DNA of 40,358 nucleotides from positions 1 to 40,358 of the forward strand of contig CANJQN010000039.1 in the NCBI GenBank assembly GCA_947476465.1. Reading direction: 5' to 3'. The stretch is from Comamonadaceae bacterium (GTDB taxonomy: Bacteria; Pseudomonadota; Gammaproteobacteria; Burkholderiales; Burkholderiaceae_C). Position numbers and translations under genes: made by a program. Positions 13,681 through 24,800 of this stretch are shown piece by piece. Below the pieces are notes generated by a model, which did no database searches, was not told where the DNA came from, and saw only the letters and a program-made list of their open reading frames with translations. Numbering within the stretch: position 1 is the stretch's first letter; every line of letters begins with the position of its first letter.

Positions 13681-15456
13681 TCACTTATTCACGATGCGCA
13701 CGCCTGGCAGGCGCACTTCGACTTGGGTGCCCTTGCCGACTTCTGAGGTCAGCGTGATCGATCCACCCAGCAAGGTCATTAACTCGCGCGTCAACGACAG
13801 GCCCAGCCCCGCACCGTCTTCGAGGGACCTGCCGTTGGCCGCGAGGCTGAACCGATCGAATACATGTTCGATCCGATCGCGTGGAATACCCTTGCCAGTG
13901 TCCGACACGTGGACAGCGAAACACTCGCCGTCCAACGATGCGGACACCGTTACTGTGCCTTGCTCGGTAAATTTGACGGCATTGTGCATCACATTGTTGA
14001 GGACTTGGACAAACTTGGTGCGGTCCGTGTCCGCCAGGACCGTGCAACCCGATGGCGTCGTTTGCGAAAAAGTCAGGGTCAGCCCTTTCTTTCCCGCACT
14101 GATCTGGTGAAAGTCAACCATGGTCGCGGTCAGCCGCCCGAGGTCGACTTCCTCGACGCTCAACTCCATCCGTCCGGCCTCAATCTTGGCCAGATCCAGC
14201 AAGGTGTTGACCACCGAATGAAGGCGCTTGCCACTGTCGTGGATCAGGACCGCGAATTTTAACGCGGTGGGGTTGGCGCTCTGATTGCTCAGCAGTTCGG
14301 AAAAGCCCAGGATGGCGTTCAGCGGTGTGCGAAGTTCATGCGATACCGACGCCAGGAAGTGCGACTTGATCTGGTTGGCCTCGATCTCGCGCTGGCGGCT
14401 TAGCGTGAGTTGATCGATGACGCGCTGCTGGTCTGACGCGGCGCGCACGCGAGCCCTTGTCAGCAGCACCATCAGCAAGCTGAAGGCCGCGGCCAGGGCC
14501 GAGGTGATCACCAGCCCATCCTGGACCTCCAGCATCCATGGTCGGACGATTGAGCTCGCGCCGACGAACAGCGGGTAGTTCCCGACCTGATGGAAGCCGA
14601 TGGTGCGCAGAATGCCGTCCACCACACTCATGACGTCGACGGTGCCGCGGCGCTCGGTCGAATAGTGCTTCCAGCCTGAGCTCTCCAGCAGCGACTGGCC
14701 CCAGATGATTTCGCTCTCGGAAAAGCGCACCCGGATAATGCCGTCGGAGCGGCCGGCGATCATGACCGCGCCGCCGCCCGCGAAGGCTTCGAAGGACTGG
14801 AAGTATTCCTGTAGCTTGAGCGGGTCGATGCTGGCCACGATCACGCCCTGGAATTCACCGTCGCGCAGGATGGGACGCACCACTTGGAGGGACATCTTGC
14901 CCGACACCCGGCCCACCACGGGCGGGCTGAAATGGGCCCGGTCGGTCGGGTCATTGCGGAACGCCAGGAAGTGGGGACGGTCGGCGATGCTGACCGCGCC
15001 AGTCATCGGCAGTGAGCTGGCGAGGACCTTGCCCTGGGCATCGGTCATGGCCACCTGCAGCAGCATGGGCGCCATGGCGCCCAGGTCCGCGCTCAAGTCC
15101 GCGTGGTTTGGAAAGCTGGCGTGCGGCTTGTCGCGGGCCCGCAGCGTCAGCAAGATGCGGTCGACGATCAGGAGATGCAGGCCCACATACTCGGAAAAGC
15201 CCTTGGCATTCGATGCCGCCACCACACGCTTTTCGCTGCGCAGTTGCTGGGCGTTCGACCAGGCGTTCCAGAACACGGAGGCCCACACGACGGCGAGGAC
15301 CACGGCGCACATGATCCTAGCTTGCCAGGCGGGGCTGCGCAGCACCCGGCCGACGGTCATGCTCAATGCTGCGCCGGTGTGAGCGGAGGCGCGCCCGACG
15401 GGCTGAGTTGGCGTGGGCGGACTGGCTGCGCTCATGGCTGATTCTATCCCTCGCAT
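13681..15456 (-). CDS. Cache-type sensor histidine kinase (intact)
   Basis: This 591-aa inner-membrane kinase has transmembrane segments at about 47-66 and 313-334 around a Cache-type periplasmic sensor (DRPHFLAFRNDPTDR, RPILRDGEFQGVIVAS, FHQVGNYPLFVGAS). HisKA carries His373 in SHELRTPLN. The ATPase is complete: HNAVKFT (Asn492), DTGKGI (519-524), GAGLGLSL (548-555). A coiled linker lies at about 338-364. It has no receiver of its own, and the receiver gene follows directly. The ATG at 15456 has AGAG upstream; the ATG at 15435 with GAGGG is an alternative. Similarity to the kinase at 11023 runs through sensor, linker and C-terminal LPGV(R/Q)IV, so the two arose by duplication and inversion. 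Confidence 0.92.
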   Translation of the reverse strand: MRGIESAMSAASPPTPTQPVGRASAHTGAALSMTVGRVLRSPAWQARIMCAVVLAVVWASVFWNAWSNAQQLRSEKRVVAASNAKGFSEYVGLHLLIVDRILLTLRARDKPHASFPNHADLSADLGAMAPMLLQVAMTDAQGKVLASSLPMTGAVSIADRPHFLAFRNDPTDRAHFSPPVVGRVSGKMSLQVVRPILRDGEFQGVIVASIDPLKLQEYFQSFEAFAGGGAVMIAGRSDGIIRVRFSESEIIWGQSLLESSGWKHYSTERRGTVDVMSVVDGILRTIGFHQVGNYPLFVGASSIVRPWMLEVQDGLVITSALAAAFSLLMVLLTRARVRAASDQQRVIDQLTLSRQREIEANQIKSHFLASVSHELRTPLNAILGFSELLSNQSANPTALKFAVLIHDSGKRLHSVVNTLLDLAKIEAGRMELSVEEVDLGRLTATMVDFHQISAGKKGLTLTFSQTTPSGCTVLADTDRTKFVQVLNNVMHNAVKFTEQGTVTVSASLDGECFAVHVSDTGKGIPRDRIEHVFDRFSLAANGRSLEDGAGLGLSLTRELMTLLGGSITLTSEVGKGTQVEVRLPGVRIVNK

Positions 15457-15506
15457 CCGCGGTCTCTTTTTATCAGCGCTGCGCGTGGGATTGCCGGACG
15501 CGCACC

Positions 15507-15524
15507 ATCAGGGTTTTCCCTGAT
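15507..15524. promoter_or_regulatory. Perfect palindrome ATCAGGG-TTTT-CCCTGAT
   Basis: Two perfect 7-bp arms with a 4-base centre lie between the divergent kinase (start 15456) and tctC (start 15595). It sits 51-68 bp from the kinase start and 71-88 bp from tctC. The position fits an operator for either promoter. No regulator for it can be named. Confidence 0.45.
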
Positions 15525-15594
15525 TCTTCGGGCAGCCGATTGACAGCGGGCCGGCGCATGATCGGCCCCGACACGCCACCACCCTGGAGACACC

Positions 15595-16554
15595 ATGCGT
15601 CGCGACACCTTTCTGAAGTCCCTGGCCGCGCTCGCGGCGGCCGGCGCCCTGCCGCTCACGGCGCGGGCCGCCGCCAACATCAAGCTGATGATCCCGGCCA
15701 ACCCGGGCGGTGGCTGGGACAGCACCGGCCGGGCCCTGGGCAAGGCCATGATCGACGGCAAGCTGGCCGACGCCGTGAGCTACGACAACAAGGGCGGCGC
15801 AGCCGGCGTCCTGGGCCTGGCGCAGTTCGTCAACGCCAGCAAGGGCGATCCGAATGCGCTGATGGTGATGGGCGCCGTGATGGTCGGCGGCATCATCGGC
15901 GGCAAGCCGCCGGTGAACCTGTCGCAGGCCACGCCCATTGCGCGCCTGACCAGCGAATACAACGTGTTCGTGCTGCCGGCCAACTCGCCCTTCAAGACTT
16001 TCGGCGACGTCATCGCCCAACTCAAGAAAGACCCGGGCAGCGTCAAGTGGGGCGGCGGCTCGCGCGGCTCCACCGAGCACATCGCCGCGGCCATGATCGC
16101 GCGTGAGGTCGGCGTGGACCCGGCCAAGATCAACTACGTGGCCTTCCGCGGCGGCGGCGAGGCGACGGCCGCCATCCTGGGCGGCAACGTCACCATCGGC
16201 GGCAGCGGCTACAGCGAGTTCGCCGAGTACATCACCACGGGCCGCATGCGCGCGATCGGCGTCACCTCGTCGGCGCGTCTGAAGGGCATCGACGTGCCGA
16301 CGCTGAAAGAGCAGGGCGTCAATGTCGACATCGGCAACTGGCGCGGCGTGTACGGCGCACCCGGCATCACCGATGCGCAGCGCAAGCAACTCACCGACCT
16401 GGTGCTCGCCACGGTCAAGACCAAGTCCTGGCAAGAGGCGCAGACCAAGAACGCCTGGACGCCGGCGGTGCTGGCCGGCCCGGCCTTCGCCACCTTTGTC
16501 GACGACGAGTTCGCCCGCTTGCGCGCGGTGATGGTCAAGTCCGGAATGATCTGA
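15595..16554 (+). CDS. tctC: TctC-type solute receptor of a tripartite tricarboxylate transporter
   Basis: This 319-aa periplasmic binding protein has a signal peptide (RRDTFLKSLAALAAAGALPLTARA). Bug/TctC blocks follow: KLMIPANPGGGWDSTGRALG, YDNKGGAAGVLGLAQFV, VKWGGGSRGSTEH and YSEFAEYITTGRMRAIG. GGAG lies just before the ATG. Unlike the orphan receptor at 3025, it heads a full tctCBA set and should deliver a carboxylate, by family knowledge a di- or tricarboxylate, to TctAB. Substrate specificity cannot be read from sequence. A hairpin/T-run after the gene may make the receptor more abundant than the membrane subunits. No tctDE two-component pair adjoins directly, but a kinase-receiver pair diverges upstream. 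Confidence 0.92.
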   Translation: MRRDTFLKSLAALAAAGALPLTARAAANIKLMIPANPGGGWDSTGRALGKAMIDGKLADAVSYDNKGGAAGVLGLAQFVNASKGDPNALMVMGAVMVGGIIGGKPPVNLSQATPIARLTSEYNVFVLPANSPFKTFGDVIAQLKKDPGSVKWGGGSRGSTEHIAAAMIAREVGVDPAKINYVAFRGGGEATAAILGGNVTIGGSGYSEFAEYITTGRMRAIGVTSSARLKGIDVPTLKEQGVNVDIGNWRGVYGAPGITDAQRKQLTDLVLATVKTKSWQEAQTKNAWTPAVLAGPAFATFVDDEFARLRAVMVKSGMI

Positions 16555-16576
16555 ACGGCCGCGACGCGCCCCATGC

Positions 16577-16601
16577 ACCCGGCTACCCGCCGGGTTTTTT
16601 T
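16577..16601 (+). terminator. Hairpin plus T-run between tctC and tctB
   Basis: CCCGGC (16578-16583) and GCCGGG (16589-16594) pair around a 5-base loop and are followed by seven T (16595-16601). This is a rho-independent terminator shape inside the tct operon, 22 bp after the tctC stop and 20 bp before tctB. Partial termination would bias expression toward the receptor. Confidence 0.75.
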
Positions 16602-16621
16602 CGGACGGATGGAGACGTGCA

Positions 16622-17131
16622 ATGACAACAAGTGACGCAGACCGCCGCGCGCAGGCCGCCGTGGGCGCTGGTGTGCTGCTGCTGGGCGTCGCGCTGGGCG
16701 CCGGCGCGGTGAGCATTTCGTCCGAGGCCGGCTACGGCGGCGTCGGGCCCAACTTTGTGCCCTGGCTGGTGGCCGGCGTGCTCGGCCTGTGCGGCGTGCT
16801 GATGCTGCGCGAGGCCTTCACCGGCGGCTTTCGCGACATGCCCGACGCGCCCGACCGCCAGCCGCCCTGGTGGCCGGGGCTGGTGTGGGTGTCGGCCGGC
16901 CTGCTGGCGAACGCGGCGCTGATTGCCAGCGCGGGCTTCATCCTCAGCTGCGCTGTGTGCTACCTGCTGGCGGTGCAGGGCCTGCGCCGCGCGAGCGGTC
17001 AACGTCCAGGCGCTCGCACGCTGATAGTCGACGTGATCACCGGGGTGGCGATCGCCGCGCCGGTGTACTGGTCGTTCACGCAATTGCTGGGCATCAACCT
17101 GCCGGGCCTGACGTCGACGGGGTGGTTGTGA
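16622..17131 (+). CDS. tctB: TctB small membrane subunit of the tripartite transporter
   Basis: This 169-aa protein has four hydrophobic segments (about 12-32, 43-62, 87-122 as two, and 133-155), the topology of TctB. The GPNFVPWLVAGVLGLCGVLML segment is characteristic. It sits in the inner membrane and supports the large TctA subunit in secondary, ion-gradient-driven uptake. The stop overlaps the tctA start as TGATG, so translation is coupled. The start is ATG 16622 with GGAG about 8 bases before it. Sequence is poorly conserved in this family; the assignment relies on topology, length and position between tctC and tctA. Confidence 0.9.
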   Translation: MTTSDADRRAQAAVGAGVLLLGVALGAGAVSISSEAGYGGVGPNFVPWLVAGVLGLCGVLMLREAFTGGFRDMPDAPDRQPPWWPGLVWVSAGLLANAALIASAGFILSCAVCYLLAVQGLRRASGQRPGARTLIVDVITGVAIAAPVYWSFTQLLGINLPGLTSTGWL

Positions 17132-18644
17132 TGGACATCCTTCAAGCCTTGCTGATGGGGTTTTCCACCGCGCTGACGCCAGCGAACCTGCTGTGGGCAT
17201 TTGTCGGCTGTGTGCTGGGCACGGCCGTGGGCGTGCTGCCGGGCATCGGCCCCGCCGTGGCGGTGGCCATGCTGCTGCCCATCACCGCCAAGGTGGAAAT
17301 CACCGCGTCGATGATCTTTTTTGCCGGCATTTACTACGGCGCGATGTACGGCGGCTCGACCACCTCCATCTTGCTGAACACGCCCGGCGAGACCGCCACC
17401 ATGGTGACGGCGATGGAAGGCAACCGCATGGCCAAGAGCGGGCGTGCGGGCGCCGCGCTGGCCACCGCCGCCATCGGCTCCTTCGTGGCCGGCACCATCG
17501 CCACCGTGATCGTGACGCTGTTCGCGCCGGTCGTGGCCGAGTTCGCCGTCAAGCTCGGGCCGCCCGAATATTTCATGCTGATGGTGCTGGCCTTCACGAC
17601 GGTGAGCTCGGTGCTGGGCCAGAGCACGCTGCGCGGCATGACGGCACTGTTCGTCGGGCTGGCTGTCGGCTGCATCGGCCTGGACCAGATCTCGGGCCAG
17701 GCGCGCTACACCCTCAACACGCCCGAGCTGATGGACGGCATTGAGATCGTGCTGGTGGCCGTGGGTCTGTTCGCGGTGGCCGAGGTGCTGCACGCGGCCA
17801 TGTTCGAAGGCCGCGCGCCCCAAATGCGCAACGCCATGAGCCGGGTCTACATGACGCGGCGCGACTGGCGCCGCTCGGTGCCGGCCTGGCTGCGCGGCAC
17901 GGCCATCGGCGCGCCCTTCGGCTGCATTCCGGCGGGGGGGACGGAGATCCCGACCTTCTTGAGCTATGCGACCGAGCGCAAGCTGGCCAAGGGTGACGAC
18001 CTTGCGGAGTTCGGCAAGTCCGGCGCGATCGAGGGCGTGGCCGGCCCCGAAGCGGCGAACAATGCGTCGGTGACCACGGCGCTGATTCCGCTGCTGACCC
18101 TGGGCATCCCCACCTCCAGCACCACCGCGGTGATGCTGGGCGCTTTCCAGAACTACGGCATTCAGCCGGGCCCGCAGTTGTTCACCACCTCGGCCGCGCT
18201 GGTGTGGGCGCTGATCGCGTCGCTGTACATCGGCAATGTGATGCTGCTGGTGCTGAACCTGCCGATGGTCAAGCTGTGGGTGCAACTGCTGCGCATCCCC
18301 AAGCCGCAGCTGTATGCGGGCATCTTGATCTTCGCTACCGTGGGCGCCTACGGCATGCGCCAGAGCGTGTTCGACCTGTACCTGCTGTGGGGCATCGGCC
18401 TGGTCGGCGTGCTGATGCGGCGCTTCGATCTGCCCACGGCGCCGGTGGTGGTGGGCATGATCCTCGGGCCGCTGGCCGAGGCGCAGATGCGCAATGCGAT
18501 CTCGATCGGCGAGGGCAGTGCGATGGTGTTCGTGCAGCGGCCCATGTCTCTCGCCCTGGTGATCGTGATCCTGGCGGTGTTGCTGCTGCCGCGTGTGTTC
18601 AAGTTTTTCGCGTCACGCAGGCAGGTGCACGAGCGGTCGGTTCG

Positions 18645-18648
<4 letters not shown>
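17131..18648 (+). CDS. tctA: TctA large membrane subunit of the tripartite transporter
   Basis: This 505-aa protein with about ten to twelve membrane segments is the permease. Diagnostic TctA motifs are GVLPGIGPAVAVAMLLPIT, IYYGAMYGGSTTSILLNTPGE, IPAGGTEIPTFLSYATERK and LTLGIPTSSTTAVMLGAF. It imports the carboxylate handed over by TctC. The ATG at 17131 shares a base with the tctB stop. An alternative upstream frame exists but is only the overlap with tctB. The stop TAG falls within the palindrome CTAG (18645-18648), which also gives the stop of the opposing acyl-CoA dehydrogenase gene. Confidence 0.95.
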
Positions 18649-19799
<1,151 letters not shown>

Positions 19800-19814
19800 G
19801 CGGCACCGCCCGGG

Positions 19815-20108
19815 TCATTCGGTGAAATCGACCGATGCCCAGTCGAAGTAGGGCGCCGCTTCCTTCACGGCCGCGCGATGCAGCGGGTGTTTCAGATAGC
19901 TTTGCAGTACGGCGGCGTCCTGGAACCGCGACTCCAGAACGTAGTCCCAGCCGATCGGGCCGGCCTGCTCGTTGGCCGCGATCCGATAGTGCAGGATCCC
20001 TGGAACCTGGTCCCCGAGGCCGGCGAGTTTGCCCACCAGGGAGGACTCGAGTCCTTCGTCCTCGGCGACATCCGCCTTGCGGCGAAACAGCACGATGTGT
20101 TTTATCAA
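19815..20108 (-). CDS. Dabb (stress-responsive A/B barrel) domain protein
   Basis: This 97-aa protein has one dimeric alpha/beta-barrel domain: IKHIVLFRRKAD at the N-terminus, GILHYRIAAN, YVLESRFQDAAVLQSYLKHPLHRA and a terminal strand. The TTG at 20108 is the start, since AAGGA lies 8 bases upstream and the family N-terminus begins there. Dabb proteins are small dimers found in stress responses and as minor enzymes in catabolic or biosynthetic clusters. Its place between the CoA ligase (17 bp) and the acyl-CoA dehydrogenase (15 bp) suggests a role in the same pathway, which the sequence does not specify. Confidence 0.82.
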   Translation of the reverse strand: MIKHIVLFRRKADVAEDEGLESSLVGKLAGLGDQVPGILHYRIAANEQAGPIGWDYVLESRFQDAAVLQSYLKHPLHRAAVKEAAPYFDWASVDFTE

Positions 20109-20125
20109 GGTAGATTCCTTCGGTG

Positions 20126-21781
<1,656 letters not shown>

Positions 21782-21940
21782 CTGTGTTCTTCTCATCAAA
21801 GGAGGATCGCCGTTAGGCCCGCATGGTTTCGCGCTTCAGCTTGGCCCAGGCAAGCACGGACGCACTCGCAGGTGCCCTGCCGAAGCCGTGGCGGGGGAGT
21901 CAGCCCAGCTCCGCGGGGTTTGCTTGGCGGGCTGTGGCCC

Positions 21941-21969
21941 GGTTGGCACCGATCAGGTCGGTGCCAACC
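21941..21969. other. Strong 12-bp-stem hairpin
   Basis: GGTTGGCACCGA (21941-21952) and TCGGTGCCAACC (21958-21969) pair perfectly around a 5-base loop. It lies between the binding-protein gene and the CoA ligase gene of the leftward operon. No T-run follows on the transcribed strand. It could protect the upstream mRNA end, pause transcription or serve as an operator. Confidence 0.6.
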
Positions 21970-22016
21970 GTGACCAGGACGGGTTCACCCTTGGGCCCGT
22001 CCCGAGAGGCATGGCT

Positions 22017-23264
22017 TCAGGCCGGCCGCTTCATCTGGCACGAGGTCGGTGTGGAGGCGGTAAAGCTCGGGATCCGGTCGACCACCTTGAAACCGTAGCC
22101 GGTTTTCTCCATGTCGTAGCGCAGCGTCTTGCCATCGACCTTGGTCCACTCACCCACCATGAGTTGCTGTTGCAGTTGGTGATCGGCCTTGCGAACCTCG
22201 ATCTCGCCATTGATACCCTTGGTCTTCAACCCCTCCATGGCTGCCGCAACTTTACGGGGGTCGGTCGACTTGGCCGCCTTGATGCCCTCGGCCAGCACGC
22301 GCACCACGTTGACCCAAGGCGCCAGCGCAAGGTCGTCGCCGGTTTTGGCCTTGAATGGGTCGACCCAGGACTTGCCGGTGACCGGGTCGTCGTTGGACAG
22401 CCACTGGGTGATGACCTTGATGTTCTCGAGGCCGCCGGCTGCCAGCGCGGTGGGAACGCCGGTGGTGGCTGCATTGAAAGTGATGATCGGCAGCTTGAGG
22501 CCCGACTCTTTCATGGCTTTGACCAGCAGGACCAAGTCACTGGCGAAGTTCTGGGTGAAGATGACGTTGGCCCCCGAGGCCCGGATCTTGGCGACATAAG
22601 GGGTGAAATCTTTGACCTGCATCATGGGATGGAGCTCGTCACCGACGATTTCGATGTCCGGGCGCTTGCGCTTGAGTGCCGCGCGGACGGCCACGGCCGC
22701 TTGTTGGCCGGTGGCGTAGTCCTGGTTGATCAAGAACACCTTCTTGAACGCCGGGTCCTTGGCGATCAGGGTGGCCACGCCTTCGCTGCGCATCAGCGCG
22801 TTGGAATCGAGGTTGAAATACCAGAAGCTGCAGCGCTCGTTGGTCAGGTCCGGAGCGATGGCGGTCGGGCTGAACTGGACGGTTTCCTTGCCCGGATTGC
22901 GCTCGTTGTAGCGGCTGATGCCATCGATCAGCGCCGCGGCAATGCCCGAACTGCCGCCTTGCACCACATATCGGAGGCCCTGGTCTTGCGCCTTCTTGAG
23001 CTGCAGCAGGGACTCTTGCACGTTGTTCTTGCCATCGAAGGTGCTTGCCTCGAAGGTGATACCGGGTCCGGCCCATTGTTCCTTGTTCGCGCGGTCCATG
23101 GCGAACTGCAAAGTGGTGTGGAAGTGCTGGTTCAGGGCGGTCAGCGGCCCTGAAAACGAATCGATGTGCGCAATCTTCACGACTTCGGCGTGGGCGATGC
23201 CTGCCGCCATGAAGGTCACGGCTGTCACAGCGGACAGAACGCGGGAACGGAAGCTCGATTTCAT
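22017..23264 (-). CDS. Periplasmic binding protein of a branched-chain-amino-acid-type ABC importer
   Basis: This 415-aa protein starts with a signal peptide (KSSFRSRVLSAVTAVTFMAAGIAHA). The type-I periplasmic fold of LivJ-like receptors follows: VVKIAHIDSFSGPLTALNQH, VVQGGSSGIAAALIDGIS, FLINQDYATGQQAAVAV and YVAKIRASGANVIF. The ATG at 23264 has AAAGG 7 bases upstream; the longer frame upstream lacks a signal peptide. It is co-oriented with livHMGF-type genes upstream and acyl-CoA enzymes downstream. Many such importers in Burkholderiales take up aromatic or alicyclic acids rather than amino acids, and the CoA ligase next door supports that here. Confidence 0.9.
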   Translation of the reverse strand: MKSSFRSRVLSAVTAVTFMAAGIAHAEVVKIAHIDSFSGPLTALNQHFHTTLQFAMDRANKEQWAGPGITFEASTFDGKNNVQESLLQLKKAQDQGLRYVVQGGSSGIAAALIDGISRYNERNPGKETVQFSPTAIAPDLTNERCSFWYFNLDSNALMRSEGVATLIAKDPAFKKVFLINQDYATGQQAAVAVRAALKRKRPDIEIVGDELHPMMQVKDFTPYVAKIRASGANVIFTQNFASDLVLLVKAMKESGLKLPIITFNAATTGVPTALAAGGLENIKVITQWLSNDDPVTGKSWVDPFKAKTGDDLALAPWVNVVRVLAEGIKAAKSTDPRKVAAAMEGLKTKGINGEIEVRKADHQLQQQLMVGEWTKVDGKTLRYDMEKTGYGFKVVDRIPSFTASTPTSCQMKRPA

Positions 23265-23325
23265 GTGTTGCCTTTCGGGTTTCTCGGGGGAACTTGTTGA
23301 AAGAAGGTGAAAAAGACGGAGCGGC

Positions 23326-24030
23326 TCAAACTTCAAGCCATTCCTTGCGAACCTGTTCGTTCGCCAGCAGCTCTCGGGGCGTGCCTTCGAAGACAATCCG
23401 CCCATGTCCCATGACATACACGCGCTGGGAAATTTCCAGCGCAATGGCGAGCTTTTGTTCGACCAGCAGCACCGGAATGCCGCGGGCCTTGAGGGTTTCG
23501 AGGTATTGCCCCACCTGCGTCACGATGCGCGGCGCCAGGCCCTCGGTGGGTTCGTCGATGAGCACCATGTCCGGGTCGCCCATCAGGGTGCGGCACAGCG
23601 TGAGCATTTGCTGCTCGCCGCCAGACAGGGCGCCGGCTGCGACGGCGCTTCGCTCTTGCAGGCGGGGAAACATCTGGTACATGTCGGCGGCCGACCAGCG
23701 GGAGGTCTTGCGACCAGCCTTTTCCCCCAGCAGCAGGTTCTGGTCGACGGTCAGGGTGGGGAAGATGTCGCGGCTCTCGGGCACATAGCCCAGGCCCTTT
23801 TGCGCCACTTGGTAGGTCTTCAGGCCCAGGATCTCCTGGCCTCGAAAACGCACCGAACCCGTCGCATGGACCTGGCCCATGATGGCCTTGACTGTGGTCG
23901 AGCGGCCCACGCCGTTTCGCCCCAGCAGGCTGACGATCTCCCCTTCGCCGACCTGCAGGTTGACGCCGTGGAGCACATGGCTCTTGCCGTAGTAGGCGTG
24001 CAGGTCGCGGATCTCAAGGGCCGCGCTCAT
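23326..24030 (-). CDS. LivF-type ABC ATPase with Arg in Walker A
   Basis: This 234-aa ATPase has signature LSGGEQQML, Walker B MVLIDEPTEGLAP and switch His region VLLVEQ. Its Walker A reads GRNGVGRSTT: the Lys that normally contacts the phosphates is Arg43. The codon (CGC) is clear in the sequence. The fold and remaining motifs are otherwise those of LivF. It overlaps the livG-type stop as ATGA. As the partner LivG-type ATPase has a normal Walker A, the transporter may work with one canonical and one weakened site, or Arg may suffice. Confidence 0.92.
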   Translation of the reverse strand: MSAALEIRDLHAYYGKSHVLHGVNLQVGEGEIVSLLGRNGVGRSTTVKAIMGQVHATGSVRFRGQEILGLKTYQVAQKGLGYVPESRDIFPTLTVDQNLLLGEKAGRKTSRWSAADMYQMFPRLQERSAVAAGALSGGEQQMLTLCRTLMGDPDMVLIDEPTEGLAPRIVTQVGQYLETLKARGIPVLLVEQKLAIALEISQRVYVMGHGRIVFEGTPRELLANEQVRKEWLEV

Positions 24031-24800
24031 GCCGGTGCGTCCTCGTTCTCATCCGCCCGGGTGCCCAGGTAAGCCTCCTGGACCGCCGGATTGGCGCGTA
24101 CTTTCTCGGGCGAGTCGTAGGCGATGACCTCGCCGTACACCACGACCGCAATCTTGTCGGCGAGCCCGAACACCACGCTCATGTCATGTTCGACCATCAC
24201 CAGCGTCTTGCCGGTGGTTACCTTGCGGATCAGCGCTACCGCCGCATCGGCTTCTGAACGGCTCATGCCTGCGGTCGGCTCGTCCAACAGGATGACGCTG
24301 GCACCGCCGGCCACGGTGACGCCGATTTCCAGCGCGCGCTGCTCTGCGTACGGCAGCAGGCCAGCCATGGTATCCCCGCGCGCGCCCAGTCCGATCTGCT
24401 CGAGAACGGCCTGCGCCTGGTCGCGCGCGTCCTTGAGCCCTGCCAGCCGATGCCACAGCGAATAGCGGTAACCCAGCGACCACAACACGGCACAGCGCAA
24501 GTTTTCAAAGACGCTCAGGCGATGGAAGATATTGGTGATCTGGAAGCTGCGCGACAGCCCGCGCCGATTGATCTCGTAGGGCTTGAGGGTGCGAATGCTG
24601 CTGCCATTGAGCAGGATGTCGCCGCTGGTAGCCGGAAACCGGCCCGAGATCAGGTTGAACAGCGTGGTCTTGCCCGCGCCATTGGGGCCGATCATTGCAA
24701 CACGCTCCTGCGAGTTCACCACCAGGCTGGCGCCGCGGATGATCTCGGTCTGGCCAAAGCGCTTGCGCAAATCGCGCAACTCGAGGGCGGGCGTGCTCAC
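24027..24800 (-). CDS. LivG-type ABC ATPase
   Basis: This 257-aa ATPase has Walker A GPNGAGKTT, the Liv-type signature LPYAEQRALEIG and Walker B VILLDEPTAGM, followed by MVEHDMSVV. It powers the importer together with the LivF-type subunit. The start is GTG at 24800, overlapping the permease stop as GTGA; an open frame continues upstream but only because it overlaps the permease gene. The C-terminal VRANPAVQEAYLGTR is the usual LivG ending. All four membrane and ATPase genes overlap by 4 bases, showing tight translational coupling. Confidence 0.93.
   Translation of the reverse strand: MSTPALELRDLRKRFGQTEIIRGASLVVNSQERVAMIGPNGAGKTTLFNLISGRFPATSGDILLNGSSIRTLKPYEINRRGLSRSFQITNIFHRLSVFENLRCAVLWSLGYRYSLWHRLAGLKDARDQAQAVLEQIGLGARGDTMAGLLPYAEQRALEIGVTVAGGASVILLDEPTAGMSRSEADAAVALIRKVTTGKTLVMVEHDMSVVFGLADKIAVVVYGEVIAYDSPEKVRANPAVQEAYLGTRADENEDAPA

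Noticed and set aside
16999..18285. Long open frame opposite tctB/tctA
   Set aside because: His/Arg/Gln-rich composition with no motif; antisense to an unmistakable TctA.
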